Source: Anaerolineaceae bacterium UBA1363
GTDB taxonomy: Bacteria > Chloroflexota > Anaerolineae > Anaerolineales > Anaerolineaceae
Length of the DNA: 42,498 nt
Assembly (NCBI GenBank): GCA_002306055.1
Contig: DBRR01000008.1
Location: 66,800-109,297, forward strand
Direction: 5' to 3'
The notes below the pieces were generated by a model. It did not search any database, was not told the DNA's origin, and saw only the letters and a list, made by a program, of their open reading frames with translations. Shown here one piece after another: positions 15,891 to 24,617 of this stretch. Position 1 is the first letter of the stretch; every line of letters starts with the position of its first letter. Both the position numbers and the translations under genes were made by a program.

Positions 15891-17030
15891 ATGGTGAAAA
15901 CTGAGAAACCCCGTTTCGACGACCTGATTAACATCACTTCCGATGCTTTCAATGCCAGTGCTGAAAAACAGGAAGAATACGACCCCAATACCCCAAAGAT
16001 GGTTAATAACCGTCAGAGTGTGTATCGCGTGCCTCTGTCCATGATTCGCCCTGATCGCTTTCAGGCTCGCCTGATTCTCCCTCTCGAACTTCGCAAGGAT
16101 TTCTACTCTGGCAGAACCCCCTGGAATGAGGTGGTTCGCAACTGGTTCGAATTGGCACGTAATGATCGCTTGATTGCACAGGAAATCGCTGAACTCACTG
16201 TCCTGGGGGATTCTCTCCATGACACCGGCCAGATCAAACCGGTGACGGGGCAGGTTGTCAATGAGAATGGATATGATGTTTTCAGGATGTTGACTGGTGA
16301 ACGCCGGTTTTGGGCAACCGCAATTAAAGCCGTGCTTGAAGGCCAGCCCACTGAGCCATACGTGCTGGCGTTGATCGATAATCAGCCAACGATTGAGAAG
16401 CAAATCGCTGAAAACATGGCGTACAAAGCGCTTACACCAGTTGGCAAAGCACGTGCCGCTGCCCGCCTGGTACTCGACACGCACCAGATCCATCCTGGAG
16501 AAGGCGAATCTGAAACAACCTTCTTCCGCCGCGTGGCAGATGTGCGCCTTGATGATGGAACCAAGGAAATGTTGCAGAAAACCCTGCAAATGGAGCGCAC
16601 CTATTATGGCAGGTTGATGAAATTCTTTGAACTGGATGAAAAAGAGCTCGAGATTGCGGATAAATCAGAAATGCCTGAGCGCGTTTTGCGGGAAATTATG
16701 CAGTACGACCGCTCGCTTTGGTCTGACGCGGTTGCCTTCTATGCCAGCCATGAAGGCCGCACCTACCAGGATGTGCACGCCTTCCTTGAACGCCGGTCAG
16801 GGAATGAGACTGGTCGCAAAGCGCGCATTCCCCTCGACCCTACCACCAAATCGGCCCGCAGCCTACGCAGATTGTTAAACAGCATTGAAGACCTGCCGGC
16901 TGATGACAAACCCGGATCGATTGCTGATGCGCTGCTGGGGGATGTGGACCGCGAGGAAGCCAGGCAGTTGGTCGCCCGTATGGAGAGCCTGACCGCAGCT
17001 ATGAAGCGGCGCCTCGAAAGCTTGAAATAA
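15891..17030 (+). CDS. parB: ParB-type partition protein
   Basis: A 379-residue centromere-binding protein. The N-terminal CTPase fold shows TGERRFWATAI (the GERR box, about residues 130-140) and IAENMAYKALTPVGKA (box II, about 175-190). A helix-turn-helix region follows (FFRRVADVRLDDGTKEML, MERTYYGRLMKFFEL), and the C-terminus ends in a charged helix likely to dimerise. The N-terminal 80 residues, before the usual ParB start, are unusual in length. AGGAG precedes the ATG at 15891. Its likely target is the 16-bp palindrome found at 13710, 15829 and 17492. Confidence 0.9.
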   Translation: MVKTEKPRFDDLINITSDAFNASAEKQEEYDPNTPKMVNNRQSVYRVPLSMIRPDRFQARLILPLELRKDFYSGRTPWNEVVRNWFELARNDRLIAQEIAELTVLGDSLHDTGQIKPVTGQVVNENGYDVFRMLTGERRFWATAIKAVLEGQPTEPYVLALIDNQPTIEKQIAENMAYKALTPVGKARAAARLVLDTHQIHPGEGESETTFFRRVADVRLDDGTKEMLQKTLQMERTYYGRLMKFFELDEKELEIADKSEMPERVLREIMQYDRSLWSDAVAFYASHEGRTYQDVHAFLERRSGNETGRKARIPLDPTTKSARSLRRLLNSIEDLPADDKPGSIADALLGDVDREEARQLVARMESLTAAMKRRLESLK

Positions 17031-17242
17031 GCGTTCAATCCCAGAAATAGCTGTTAGTCGGATTATTCATTTCATACTGGCAATTTTGTTGATTTCGCTT
17101 GAGGTGGGCTGCTATTGCGCCCTCGACATGGTTGTTCCTAAACCCTGTTTGGTCCAGCTTTGCACTTAAAAATTTATCTTTCACAGCAACATTCTATCTT
17201 TCAGACACCTGTAGCCAGATGATCCAGTTTGATTACTGAATC

Positions 17243-17270
17243 AAGACCTCTGTTTTTGGTCTTTGATTTT
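17243..17270 (+). terminator. Possible terminator after parB
   Basis: Arms AAGACC (17243) and GGTCTT (17258) with a 9-nt loop, followed by TGATTTT. The stem is short, so this is tentative. Confidence 0.4.
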
Positions 17271-17491
17271 GCCGATTCACCAAAGCTCCAGCCTGTTTGG
17301 CGGCAAGAGATGTCCAACAAAGTAAGCGTGGTTCTAAACGGTGAACTTTGATGCGGCTAGCCAGCGAATCAATGTACTCCCCAAACAAGTTGCATCGGCT
17401 TTCGACATAGGCCAGTGAGGAATACCCCTAATTTCCACGTAATGGCAAGAGTTCTGTGCAGCTTTTTTCTGACAGACAGCTCAGAGAGGGC

Positions 17492-17507
17492 TGTGCCCAT
17501 GGGCACA
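17492..17507. repeat. parS-like 16-bp palindrome, copy 3
   Basis: TGTGCCCATGGGCACA, identical to copies 1 and 2, in the intergenic region 460 bp after parB. Confidence 0.78.
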
Positions 17508-17583
17508 GTTTGGCTCTTGGAACAACGTGCACCGCAATATGGCGAGTTATTAATGCGCATAGCTAAAACATTCACCAGCTATA

Positions 17584-17601
17584 GTCTCAAAATGACAAAT
17601 T
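17584..17601 (+). repeat. Non-coding copy of the 33-bp repeat core
   Basis: GTCTCAAAATGACAAATT matches the conserved core of the five intragenic repeats (16 of 18 bases against the copies at 12355 and 12421), 5 kb away and outside any gene. Confidence 0.65.
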
Positions 17602-17930
17602 AGCCTTACGAGGTGTTTGAAAGCCTCAGGAACTTTTTCTATAAGGAGTACAAAACAATTGGAGGTATCTCAACGGAATAATTGTCCCGCTTGAATAAAT
17701 GACGCCATTTTTTGAAGCAAATCCTCCAGTAAGGGGAAGAAAATTGTGATTAGGCTGACAGGATTCCCCGGAGGAGGGTGGTGGATGGGCATACTGATTG
17801 GACAGCCCTCCAGCGCCAAAAAAACAGCCCAAAAACCCAACCCGGTTTGAATTCTTCACTCCTTTTCCACTTTTGCCTGGGTCCATGAATTAATGACAGA
17901 AAACAGCCTTCCCAGTCAAAAAAAGGCAAA

Positions 17931-17960
17931 AAAAGACCGCGAGGGAACTCGCGGTCTTTT
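17931..17960. terminator. Bidirectional terminator
   Basis: A perfect 13-bp stem, AAAAGACCGCGAG and its complement, closed by GGAA, giving a T-run on both strands. It lies 16 bp beyond the stop of the flavocytochrome gene on the minus strand. Confidence 0.9.
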
Positions 17961-17976
17961 GGACTCAGTAGATTGC

Positions 17977-19311
17977 TTATGCCATCTCGAAATTTTCGAT
18001 GTGAACCTGGCTAGACTTGATACCAAAATGCACGTTGCTTTTGGCGATTCCAAGTTTAACGAAATTCTTCTCCATCGCTCTCAGCATTGGTTCGGGACCG
18101 CATACGAAGTAGAACAGGTCCTTGTAATTTTCCGGAAGTACGCTCGCCATCAGATCAGATGTGATGTAACCGGAGTAGGGATAGTCTTTGCTCAGTGGTT
18201 TTTCAAGTACAGTGAAGAGCTTTAGATTGATCTTCTCTGCAGCGGCAGCAAACTCATCCTGATACAGAGCCGTATCTTCGTTGTAATCTCCATAGAACAC
18301 ATATACCGGACGCTTGTCATTCGTGTCTGCCAAGGAGTTCACGATTGACATGACTGGAGCCACACCAATGCCACCAGCAATCAAAACAATGCCTTTCTGG
18401 GTATTGTCGAGCTGCAAGTTGAAATGTCCGTAAGGACCGTCCACGAATACCCGGTCTCCCGGCTTGAGGTTTTTGATAGAGCTGGTGAAGTCACCCGCTT
18501 CTTTGATTGCAAACCGTATACGTCCACCGGGGGCAACATCAGAACCAGCATAGCTGAAAGGATTGCGGCTCAAAACCCATGGGCTTTTACCCGTACTGAT
18601 CCAGGCAATTTGGCCAGCTTTGAAGGGAACGCCGGCATGCCCGTCAGGCAGCAGGTTGAGCGTGTAAACCGCGTTCGGTTCTGCTTCCACTGACTCGACC
18701 TTGTAAGGTTTTCTGCCTACGGCGATTGGATGAAGGACGCGGATATAGATGATCAACAAAGCCCAGATCGCTATTTCGACGAACCAGACCCACCTTACAA
18801 GCGGGATCGCCATATAATAGCTGACCTTGAACATGTGCCAGAGACCAAAGACCAGGATGATCGCGGTCAAGAGATTGTGGAGTCCTAACCAGGCCACATA
18901 ATCCAGTTTGATATTTTTTCGCAGGGCAGATGTCAGGCCGATCAATACCAATCCAGCCAGACCAATCCAGCCTGCGGTCAGGGTAAAACCGCTACGAAAG
19001 ACCTTACCAGTAATCAGCAGAATCACCGGGTGAAGTAGTACCAGCACAATCGCCAAAATCGAAATAAGGTGATGCGTGCTGTAGACCTTGTCCATGTCCA
19101 AAGCGTCTGCCAACCAGTTCATTTTTGCGATAGGAACCAACTGGAGACCAGCCAATGCCAGTCCGATGAAGCCCAGTAGAACCGATACATTGACGATGAT
19201 GTCACGTGGAATCCAGACAATCATCATCGCAACTGCCGGCAAAAGCAGCAAGACGAAGTAAATGATGTAAAAGATGACCCTTCTCGTTGCAGATTTCATG
19301 GGATTATCCAT
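17977..19311 (-). CDS. Ferric-reductase-like membrane flavocytochrome
   Basis: A 444-residue membrane oxidoreductase. The N-terminal half has six hydrophobic helices with histidines in STHHLISILAIVLVLLHP and LGLHNLLTAIILVFGLWHMF, the pattern that binds two b haems in ferric reductase and NADPH-oxidase type proteins. The C-terminal half is a ferredoxin-reductase module: WVLSRNPFSYA (FAD), FVDGPYGHF, VLIAGGIGVAPVMS (nucleotide) and YFVCGPEPMLRAME. It should carry electrons from cytoplasmic NAD(P)H across the membrane. It follows a five-haem lipoprotein gene by 16 bp on the same strand, so that cytochrome is the likely acceptor. AGGA lies close to the ATG. Confidence 0.88.
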   Translation of the reverse strand: MDNPMKSATRRVIFYIIYFVLLLLPAVAMMIVWIPRDIIVNVSVLLGFIGLALAGLQLVPIAKMNWLADALDMDKVYSTHHLISILAIVLVLLHPVILLITGKVFRSGFTLTAGWIGLAGLVLIGLTSALRKNIKLDYVAWLGLHNLLTAIILVFGLWHMFKVSYYMAIPLVRWVWFVEIAIWALLIIYIRVLHPIAVGRKPYKVESVEAEPNAVYTLNLLPDGHAGVPFKAGQIAWISTGKSPWVLSRNPFSYAGSDVAPGGRIRFAIKEAGDFTSSIKNLKPGDRVFVDGPYGHFNLQLDNTQKGIVLIAGGIGVAPVMSIVNSLADTNDKRPVYVFYGDYNEDTALYQDEFAAAAEKINLKLFTVLEKPLSKDYPYSGYITSDLMASVLPENYKDLFYFVCGPEPMLRAMEKNFVKLGIAKSNVHFGIKSSQVHIENFEMA

Positions 19312-19327
19312 TTTCCTTTCGATCTGC

Positions 19328-20467
19328 CTATGGTCGCGTCAGGCCGGTTGTGGTCACGCCGCTTATAGCAGAGAGATCTTCGATGGAATCATACATCAAC
19401 TGAAGCACATACTGGCCGTTGTGAATATAGGCGCCGGGTTCTTTGACGGTAAACATGTAGTTATAGGCAGCCTTCAGCAGACGAGGTGTAAATAATCTGT
19501 ACTGGTTCGGGAAGGTGGCTTCGTCTTCTGTAATTTGACCGTCTTTGTTAGTGTCGATGAATGAATAAGGATATACATCTCCATAGAAACCAAACATGGT
19601 TCCATCACCGACCTTCGCTGAATACTGGCTCATCGCCTGATGCAACAAGACTTTCATGCCTTCGATTTCATCGTACATGCTCTCAACAGCTCCGTCGCCA
19701 TCGTAATCAACTTTAGACATGGAGACGGTCTTGTATTCTTTATAGCCGGTGACTTCGGAGTGGCAGGTCTGGCAAAGGGACGTATCAGAGTTTTCAGGTT
19801 CGCGTGCGTGCAGCGAGTGAGGATCATGACAGGTGGTGCAGGTTTCCACGCCTGGAGCGTGAGTGAAGGTGCCAACATACGTTTTGCCTTCGTACTCATA
19901 ACCGTTTCCGCCATCGGAGCCAGCGCGTACTGCAGCTGCTGCGAAGTAGTGGTTGCCTATGATTGCCTGATCACCGATGGGTTCGTCTTCTGGCTTGCCT
20001 TCAGTAGCTTTTGCGACATCCCGACTAGATCCCATCCCACCATGACAGGTCATACAGGCTGAAGATGAGCCGGTTCCGGTTATTTCCGTACCAGAGGGGA
20101 ATGTCACTGAATCCAGTTCGTGCGTGGCTGTGCTGTGGCAAGCGGTGCAGCTGACAGGATCCTGGATCTTACCAGCCATTTCAACCGAGCCAGCCGCAGA
20201 GCCGTCCGCTCCTACAAAATCACGGAAACCAGAAGTGCTATGGCACTTTGCGCAGACAGGAGGAACTTCAGCAGGATCATCTTCATTCCAATGATTGAAG
20301 GTTTCGGAAGTAATGTCAGCGTGACCTGACCCTTCCCACTTGGTCGTGATTTCACTGACTGATGCTTTCGCGGTGTCTGTGGCTTGCATCGTCGTGCAGC
20401 CTACCCACACCAACAGTGCTGCTGCAAAGACAGCGATCAACAAAAAAAGCTTTTTTTCTTCATTCAA
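19328..20467 (-). CDS. Five-haem c-type cytochrome lipoprotein
   Basis: A 379-residue exported cytochrome with five CxxCH haem sites at about residues 72-76, 107-111, 138-142, 210-214 and 232-236. The N-terminus is a signal peptide ending in WVGC24, a slightly off-consensus lipobox. The haem-free C-terminal third contains two calcium-loop-like segments, DYDGDGAVES and DTNKDGQITEDEA, then an all-alpha stretch. GGAG lies eight bases before the ATG. It is upstream of and cotranscribed with the flavocytochrome, and divergent from the ccm genes that would attach its haem. The terminal acceptor is unknown. Confidence 0.88.
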   Translation of the reverse strand: MNEEKKLFLLIAVFAAALLVWVGCTTMQATDTAKASVSEITTKWEGSGHADITSETFNHWNEDDPAEVPPVCAKCHSTSGFRDFVGADGSAAGSVEMAGKIQDPVSCTACHSTATHELDSVTFPSGTEITGTGSSSACMTCHGGMGSSRDVAKATEGKPEDEPIGDQAIIGNHYFAAAAVRAGSDGGNGYEYEGKTYVGTFTHAPGVETCTTCHDPHSLHAREPENSDTSLCQTCHSEVTGYKEYKTVSMSKVDYDGDGAVESMYDEIEGMKVLLHQAMSQYSAKVGDGTMFGFYGDVYPYSFIDTNKDGQITEDEATFPNQYRLFTPRLLKAAYNYMFTVKEPGAYIHNGQYVLQLMYDSIEDLSAISGVTTTGLTRP

Positions 20468-20697
20468 TTTTCTCCTTGGAAGTTGTTAAATTAGCTGACA
20501 ATCAAAAATTCATACAATTACTATTATAAATGTATCTTGCTGGGTGTCAATGTGTGAAAAATATTACAATCTAAACAATTCCTGATTCTTTGATTGAAAA
20601 TATCATTTGAGAAACCGCGTTTATTTTACACACCTGGAAACAATCAAGACCTTTAGTAAATGCGATAGAATAGATAAAAATAACCTGAGGAGATCTT

Positions 20698-21183
20698 TTG
20701 AAGAAAACAAATCGAAAAACCATCATAGCAGTGCTGGTGATAACGGTTGCCTTGATCGCCCTTCTGATTGCCACGACTCGCTCCAGCACTCAATATTTTT
20801 TGACAGTCTCTGAGCTCCAGTCAGGTGAGGCTGACATGGTCGGTCGCAACGTCCGCATGTCTGGGGTCGTTCTGGGTGATACCATCGTCTATGACCCCCA
20901 AACCCTTGACCTCACCTTTGAGGTTGCCCAGATCCCTGGCGATCACCGCGTCATCGAGGAGATGGGTGGAATGGCACTGGTCCTTGAACAAGCGGCTGCA
21001 GACCCCTCTCTTCCGCGCATCGCCGTCCACTACAACGGTGTCAAACCAGACCTTTTGAAGCATGAAGCCCAGGCTATCGTCTCGGGCTCTCTCGATGCCA
21101 ACGGGGTTTTTCAGGCAAAAGAATTGCTATTGAAATGCCCCTCAAAATACGAGTCCGACCTGCCGAATCAGGTCGGAAACTAA
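20698..21183 (+). CDS. ccmE: Haem chaperone CcmE, CxxxY variant
   Basis: Periplasmic haem carrier of System I cytochrome c maturation. One N-terminal membrane helix (residues 9-25) precedes an OB-fold domain. The usual haem-binding HxxxY is replaced by C147-PSK-Y151. This CxxxY form is the variant known from archaea and some bacteria such as Desulfovibrio, typically in gene sets lacking CcmH, as is the case here. Translation starts at TTG with GAGGAG about five bases upstream. It is first in ccmEFABCD. Confidence 0.92.
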   Translation: MKKTNRKTIIAVLVITVALIALLIATTRSSTQYFLTVSELQSGEADMVGRNVRMSGVVLGDTIVYDPQTLDLTFEVAQIPGDHRVIEEMGGMALVLEQAAADPSLPRIAVHYNGVKPDLLKHEAQAIVSGSLDANGVFQAKELLLKCPSKYESDLPNQVGN

Positions 21184-21202
21184 TCCCTCTGAAAAGGTAA
21201 CC

Positions 21203-23218
21203 ATGTTCCATTTTGGTCTGATTTCCTTTGCTGCTTCCATGCTGGCGATCCTCATCGCTCTCATTCTAACCATCTTCCAACTTTTCAAACACCAGACCGC
21301 CCTGACGAAGCCGATCACCACTCTGGCAAGTCTGTCCTTCGGTCTGCATACTCTCAGTCTCCTCACCCTGATGGCGATGCAAGTGCTTCAGGATTACTCC
21401 AACAGCTATGTCGTTTCTGTGGTGAACTCTGCCATGCCTACTATTCTGAAAATGACAGCAGTCTGGGGCGGTCAGGCTGGGTCACTCTTTTTCTGGGGTT
21501 GGACCCTCAATCTGGTTCTCTTTATCTCGCTCCATGTCCGCCGACAAATTCAGGATAGTTGGTCTTTTCTGTTTACTGCTCTAAACCTGCTCTTTTTTGG
21601 CGCGCTTTCACTGTTTGCTGAAAATCCCTTCAGCAGAGTCTGGATAACCGAATCCGGAGATATCCTCGAAGGTGTTTTTTCACCTGCCGCGGGCGCAACC
21701 GTTTATAGCGGAATTTCTGGTTTTGGGCTGAACCCTCTCCTGCGCCACTGGGGTATGGTTATTCATCCGCCCATTCTTTATCTCGGTTTTGCTCTCTTCC
21801 TGATACCCTTTTGCGTCGCCATCTCACACCTCATCAGGGGTGAATCTGATGAAGGTCTGCTGGGCGAAACGCGCCTTTGGCTGCTCTCCGGCTGGATTCT
21901 GCTGACCGCAGGTATCGTCCTGGGCAGCTGGTGGTCCTACGATGTATTAGGCTGGGGCGGCTACTGGGCATGGGACCCGGTTGAAACTGCCTCGCTTCTC
22001 CCCTGGCTCACCAGCACTGGTTTGCTTCACAGTCTCCTGCTGCAGAAGCAGCGAAAAATCTTCAAGCGATTTAACTTTGTTCTTATACTTTTGACTTACA
22101 TCCTGGTCATTTTCAGTATTCTCATTACCCGTGCTGGCTTACTCAATTCTGTACATGCCTTTGGGGAGAGTAAGATTTCCCTTCCCCTCACGCTTCTGAC
22201 GCTGACCCTTTTTGTGGTTTCCGTTGCCTTGCTTGCCTGGCGCTGGCGTCTCCTCCATTCAGGTTGGGAGCTCACATCTTTGGTCACCCGCGATGCGGCT
22301 TTCCTCTACACCAATGTCATCCTGATCTCTCTCACGATCGTGTGTTTCTATGGTCTGGCTTACCCCCTCATCACAGGTGCGATTACTGGCACCCAGATTG
22401 GGCTGGATCGAACTTTCTTTGATAAAGCTGCGACGCCCCTATTCATCTTTTTGGCTATCCTGATGGCAATCTGCCCGATCAGTGCCTGGACGGTCAATGC
22501 AGTCAGGCAGTTAGGGAAGATTGCTCGTACCCCCCTTATTCTGTCAATCCTCATCACGGCTGCCTGCTATTTTTTCCTGACAAAATCCTGGTTGGCTCTG
22601 CTGGTGCTCTTTATTGTCAGTTTTGGTTTGCTGCTGATGCTGGCCCTCACCCTGCGCGAATGCAAATCCCCGCGTGAGGCAGCCAAACGTTGGTGGGGTC
22701 AGCGTGCCCGCCATGGTGCATGGTTTGTCCATGCTGGGGTTCTCCTTATTGCCCTTGGCATCGTGGGTATGGAAGGCCTCGAAGCAAGCATCCAGGGTAC
22801 CATGATCCCCGGTGACAAAATGCCTCTCCGTTCCTACGAGGTGGAATTTGTTCAGCTCACCACGGAGTACGAAAACCCTGAGTACCTTACGATTGAAGCC
22901 GAACTGGTTCTCTGGAAAGACGGTAAAGTGGTTGATAAGCTCTTTCCTGGGCAGCACCTTTACGAGGATCGTGGCCAATATGTGAGCATTCCAGGTAAAC
23001 AGTCCACCTTGAGAGGGGATTTCTACACATTACTTTTGGATTACAACAGTATGATGGGGTATGTGACCATCCAGGCTTCCGATAATCCCTTGGTCAACTT
23101 TATGTGGATAGGCGCGCTATTGATGGTTCTGGGCGCGATTCTGGCAGCAACTGTGCCTTGGAAGTCACTGCAACTCAGCGACGACGATCAGCATGAGCGG
23201 GAGCTCCCCGTTTCATGA
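21203..23218 (+). CDS. ccmF: Cytochrome c haem lyase subunit CcmF
   Basis: A 671-residue polytopic membrane protein that ligates haem to apocytochrome c. The tryptophan-rich WWD signature GWGGYWAWDPVETASLLPW lies around residues 250-268, and conserved His-bearing loops (HPPILYLG, SVHAFGESK) flank it. About fourteen hydrophobic segments and a soluble loop near the C-terminus (residues 520-630) match the family. No CcmH or CcmG partner is in the window. Its stop overlaps the ccmA start by 4 nt. Confidence 0.95.
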   Translation: MFHFGLISFAASMLAILIALILTIFQLFKHQTALTKPITTLASLSFGLHTLSLLTLMAMQVLQDYSNSYVVSVVNSAMPTILKMTAVWGGQAGSLFFWGWTLNLVLFISLHVRRQIQDSWSFLFTALNLLFFGALSLFAENPFSRVWITESGDILEGVFSPAAGATVYSGISGFGLNPLLRHWGMVIHPPILYLGFALFLIPFCVAISHLIRGESDEGLLGETRLWLLSGWILLTAGIVLGSWWSYDVLGWGGYWAWDPVETASLLPWLTSTGLLHSLLLQKQRKIFKRFNFVLILLTYILVIFSILITRAGLLNSVHAFGESKISLPLTLLTLTLFVVSVALLAWRWRLLHSGWELTSLVTRDAAFLYTNVILISLTIVCFYGLAYPLITGAITGTQIGLDRTFFDKAATPLFIFLAILMAICPISAWTVNAVRQLGKIARTPLILSILITAACYFFLTKSWLALLVLFIVSFGLLLMLALTLRECKSPREAAKRWWGQRARHGAWFVHAGVLLIALGIVGMEGLEASIQGTMIPGDKMPLRSYEVEFVQLTTEYENPEYLTIEAELVLWKDGKVVDKLFPGQHLYEDRGQYVSIPGKQSTLRGDFYTLLLDYNSMMGYVTIQASDNPLVNFMWIGALLMVLGAILAATVPWKSLQLSDDDQHERELPVS

Positions 23219-23946
23219 GCCTCGAAATACGGCGGGTATCCAAATCTTTTGGTCAGCATCGTGTTCTGGATGGACTTGATCTTGAGGTACAGCCTGGCGA
23301 GCCGCTCTGCTTGCTTGGTCGCAACGGCGCGGGTAAAACCACTCTGCTGCGGATCCTCGCCGGGCTGCTCAGACCTGAAGCAGGCTCCATCTGGCTTGAC
23401 GATCAGCAGATCGACTATGCCGAGTCCCATGCCAGGCATGATATTGGTCTGGTCATGCATCAGCCTTTTCTCTATGAACACCTCACTGGGGTCGAAAACC
23501 TGCGCTTTTATGCCCGTCTTTACCAGGTCCCTGATGAGAACGTCGCTATTGAGAGGGCTATGGCGCAGGTTGGAATGCAGCGTTTTGGCGGTAAACCGGT
23601 CAGAGCCTACTCGCGGGGCATGAAGCAGCGCCTCACGATCGCCCGCGCGCTGCTGCACTCCCCCAGCATTCTGATTCTGGATGAACCTTACACCGGTCTC
23701 GACCTGCAGGGCAGCCAGGCTTTCAATCAACTCATGCTTGAGCAGAAGCAGCAAGGTCGTATCATCCTTATGACCACCCACGACATCTCCCATGCCCTGC
23801 CCATCAGCAGTCGTTTTGCCTTCCTTGCCAGGGGTCGTATCGCTGAGGAGCTTTCAAACAGAAACCTGTCGCTGGAATACCTGGAATCCTGGCTGACGGA
23901 AAAGCTTGCCAAATCGAATTCCGATCAGCAGAGGGTAACGGCATGA
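23215..23946 (+). CDS. ccmA: Haem exporter ATP-binding protein CcmA
   Basis: ABC ATPase of the CcmABCD complex, which releases holo-CcmE. Walker A GRNGAGKTT (about residues 35-43), a signature region YSRGMKQRLTIARAL and Walker B ILILDEP with TTHD as the H-loop are all present. Length 243 is slightly longer than usual. It overlaps ccmF (ATGA) and ccmB by 4 nt each. Confidence 0.93.
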   Translation: MSLEIRRVSKSFGQHRVLDGLDLEVQPGEPLCLLGRNGAGKTTLLRILAGLLRPEAGSIWLDDQQIDYAESHARHDIGLVMHQPFLYEHLTGVENLRFYARLYQVPDENVAIERAMAQVGMQRFGGKPVRAYSRGMKQRLTIARALLHSPSILILDEPYTGLDLQGSQAFNQLMLEQKQQGRIILMTTHDISHALPISSRFAFLARGRIAEELSNRNLSLEYLESWLTEKLAKSNSDQQRVTA

Positions 23947-24617
23947 AAGATTGGTTCCACTCAGTCCGAACCCTGGTCTGGAAAGACCTGCTACAGGAAT
24001 GGCGCAGCAAAGATATGCTTACCGCCATGTTTGCGTTTGCCATCCTGACCCTGTTTATCTTCAACTATGCCATTGAACTTTCGCCGGTCAATCGTGCCGA
24101 GATTGCCTCCGGTATCATCTGGGTTGTGATCGTCTTTGCCGGAACGCTCGGTCTCAACCGCTCCTTTACTGCCGAACAAGACCAGGGCTGCTTTGATGCG
24201 CTGGTTATGGCCGTACCGGATGTCTCGGCGATTTACTTTGGCAAGATGCTTACCAACTGGCTCGTTATGCTCTTTGTCAGCCTTCTCATCCTGCCTATCT
24301 ACTCCTTGCTGTACAACCAATCCCTGTTTTACGCAGGCTTTATTCTGGTTTTAGTGCTTGGCGCATGGTGCTACAGCGCTGCTGGCACGCTTATCGCCGG
24401 AATGACCGTGCAGACTCGTATGCGCGACCTGCTCTTACCCATTTTGCTCTTTCCCATCCTTATGCCTGTCAACATGGCAGTCGTCAAAGCCGCCGGTGGT
24501 ATACTTGCTGGTGCTCCGCTTTTGGATGTGCAAGTTTGGTTTGTTTTACTTGCGGCTTACGGTATCATTGTCACAACAGTCTCTATTTTGGTGTTTGAAT
24601 ATGTCATTCGCGAATAA
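23943..24617 (+). CDS. ccmB: Haem exporter membrane protein CcmB
   Basis: A 224-residue membrane protein with six hydrophobic segments, partner of CcmA. The motif LNRSFTAEQDQGCFDALV near residue 75 is the conserved CcmB loop. The ccmC start lies inside its last codons (17-nt overlap). Confidence 0.92.
   Translation: MKDWFHSVRTLVWKDLLQEWRSKDMLTAMFAFAILTLFIFNYAIELSPVNRAEIASGIIWVVIVFAGTLGLNRSFTAEQDQGCFDALVMAVPDVSAIYFGKMLTNWLVMLFVSLLILPIYSLLYNQSLFYAGFILVLVLGAWCYSAAGTLIAGMTVQTRMRDLLLPILLFPILMPVNMAVVKAAGGILAGAPLLDVQVWFVLLAAYGIIVTTVSILVFEYVIRE

Larger units (their letters stand above)
17031..17930. other. Non-coding region after parB with cis elements
   Basis: About 900 bp without a supported gene. 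Within 110 bp it holds the third parS-like palindrome (17492), an inverted relative of the 11-kb 12-mer (TGCGCATAGCTA, 17554) and a copy of the 33-bp repeat core (17584). A possible parB terminator lies at 17243-17270. The rest shows no pattern I can support. Confidence 0.55.

Noticed and set aside
11070..17702. TTGAATAAATGAC at about 11066 and 17690 as attachment-site direct repeats bounding the module
   Set aside because: A 13-mer shared by two places in 42 kb of AT-rich intergenic DNA is expected by chance, and no integrase is present.
10915..17930. DnaA-dependent chromosomal origin
   Set aside because: No cluster of TTATCCACA-like boxes was seen and dnaA, dnaN and rpmH are absent.
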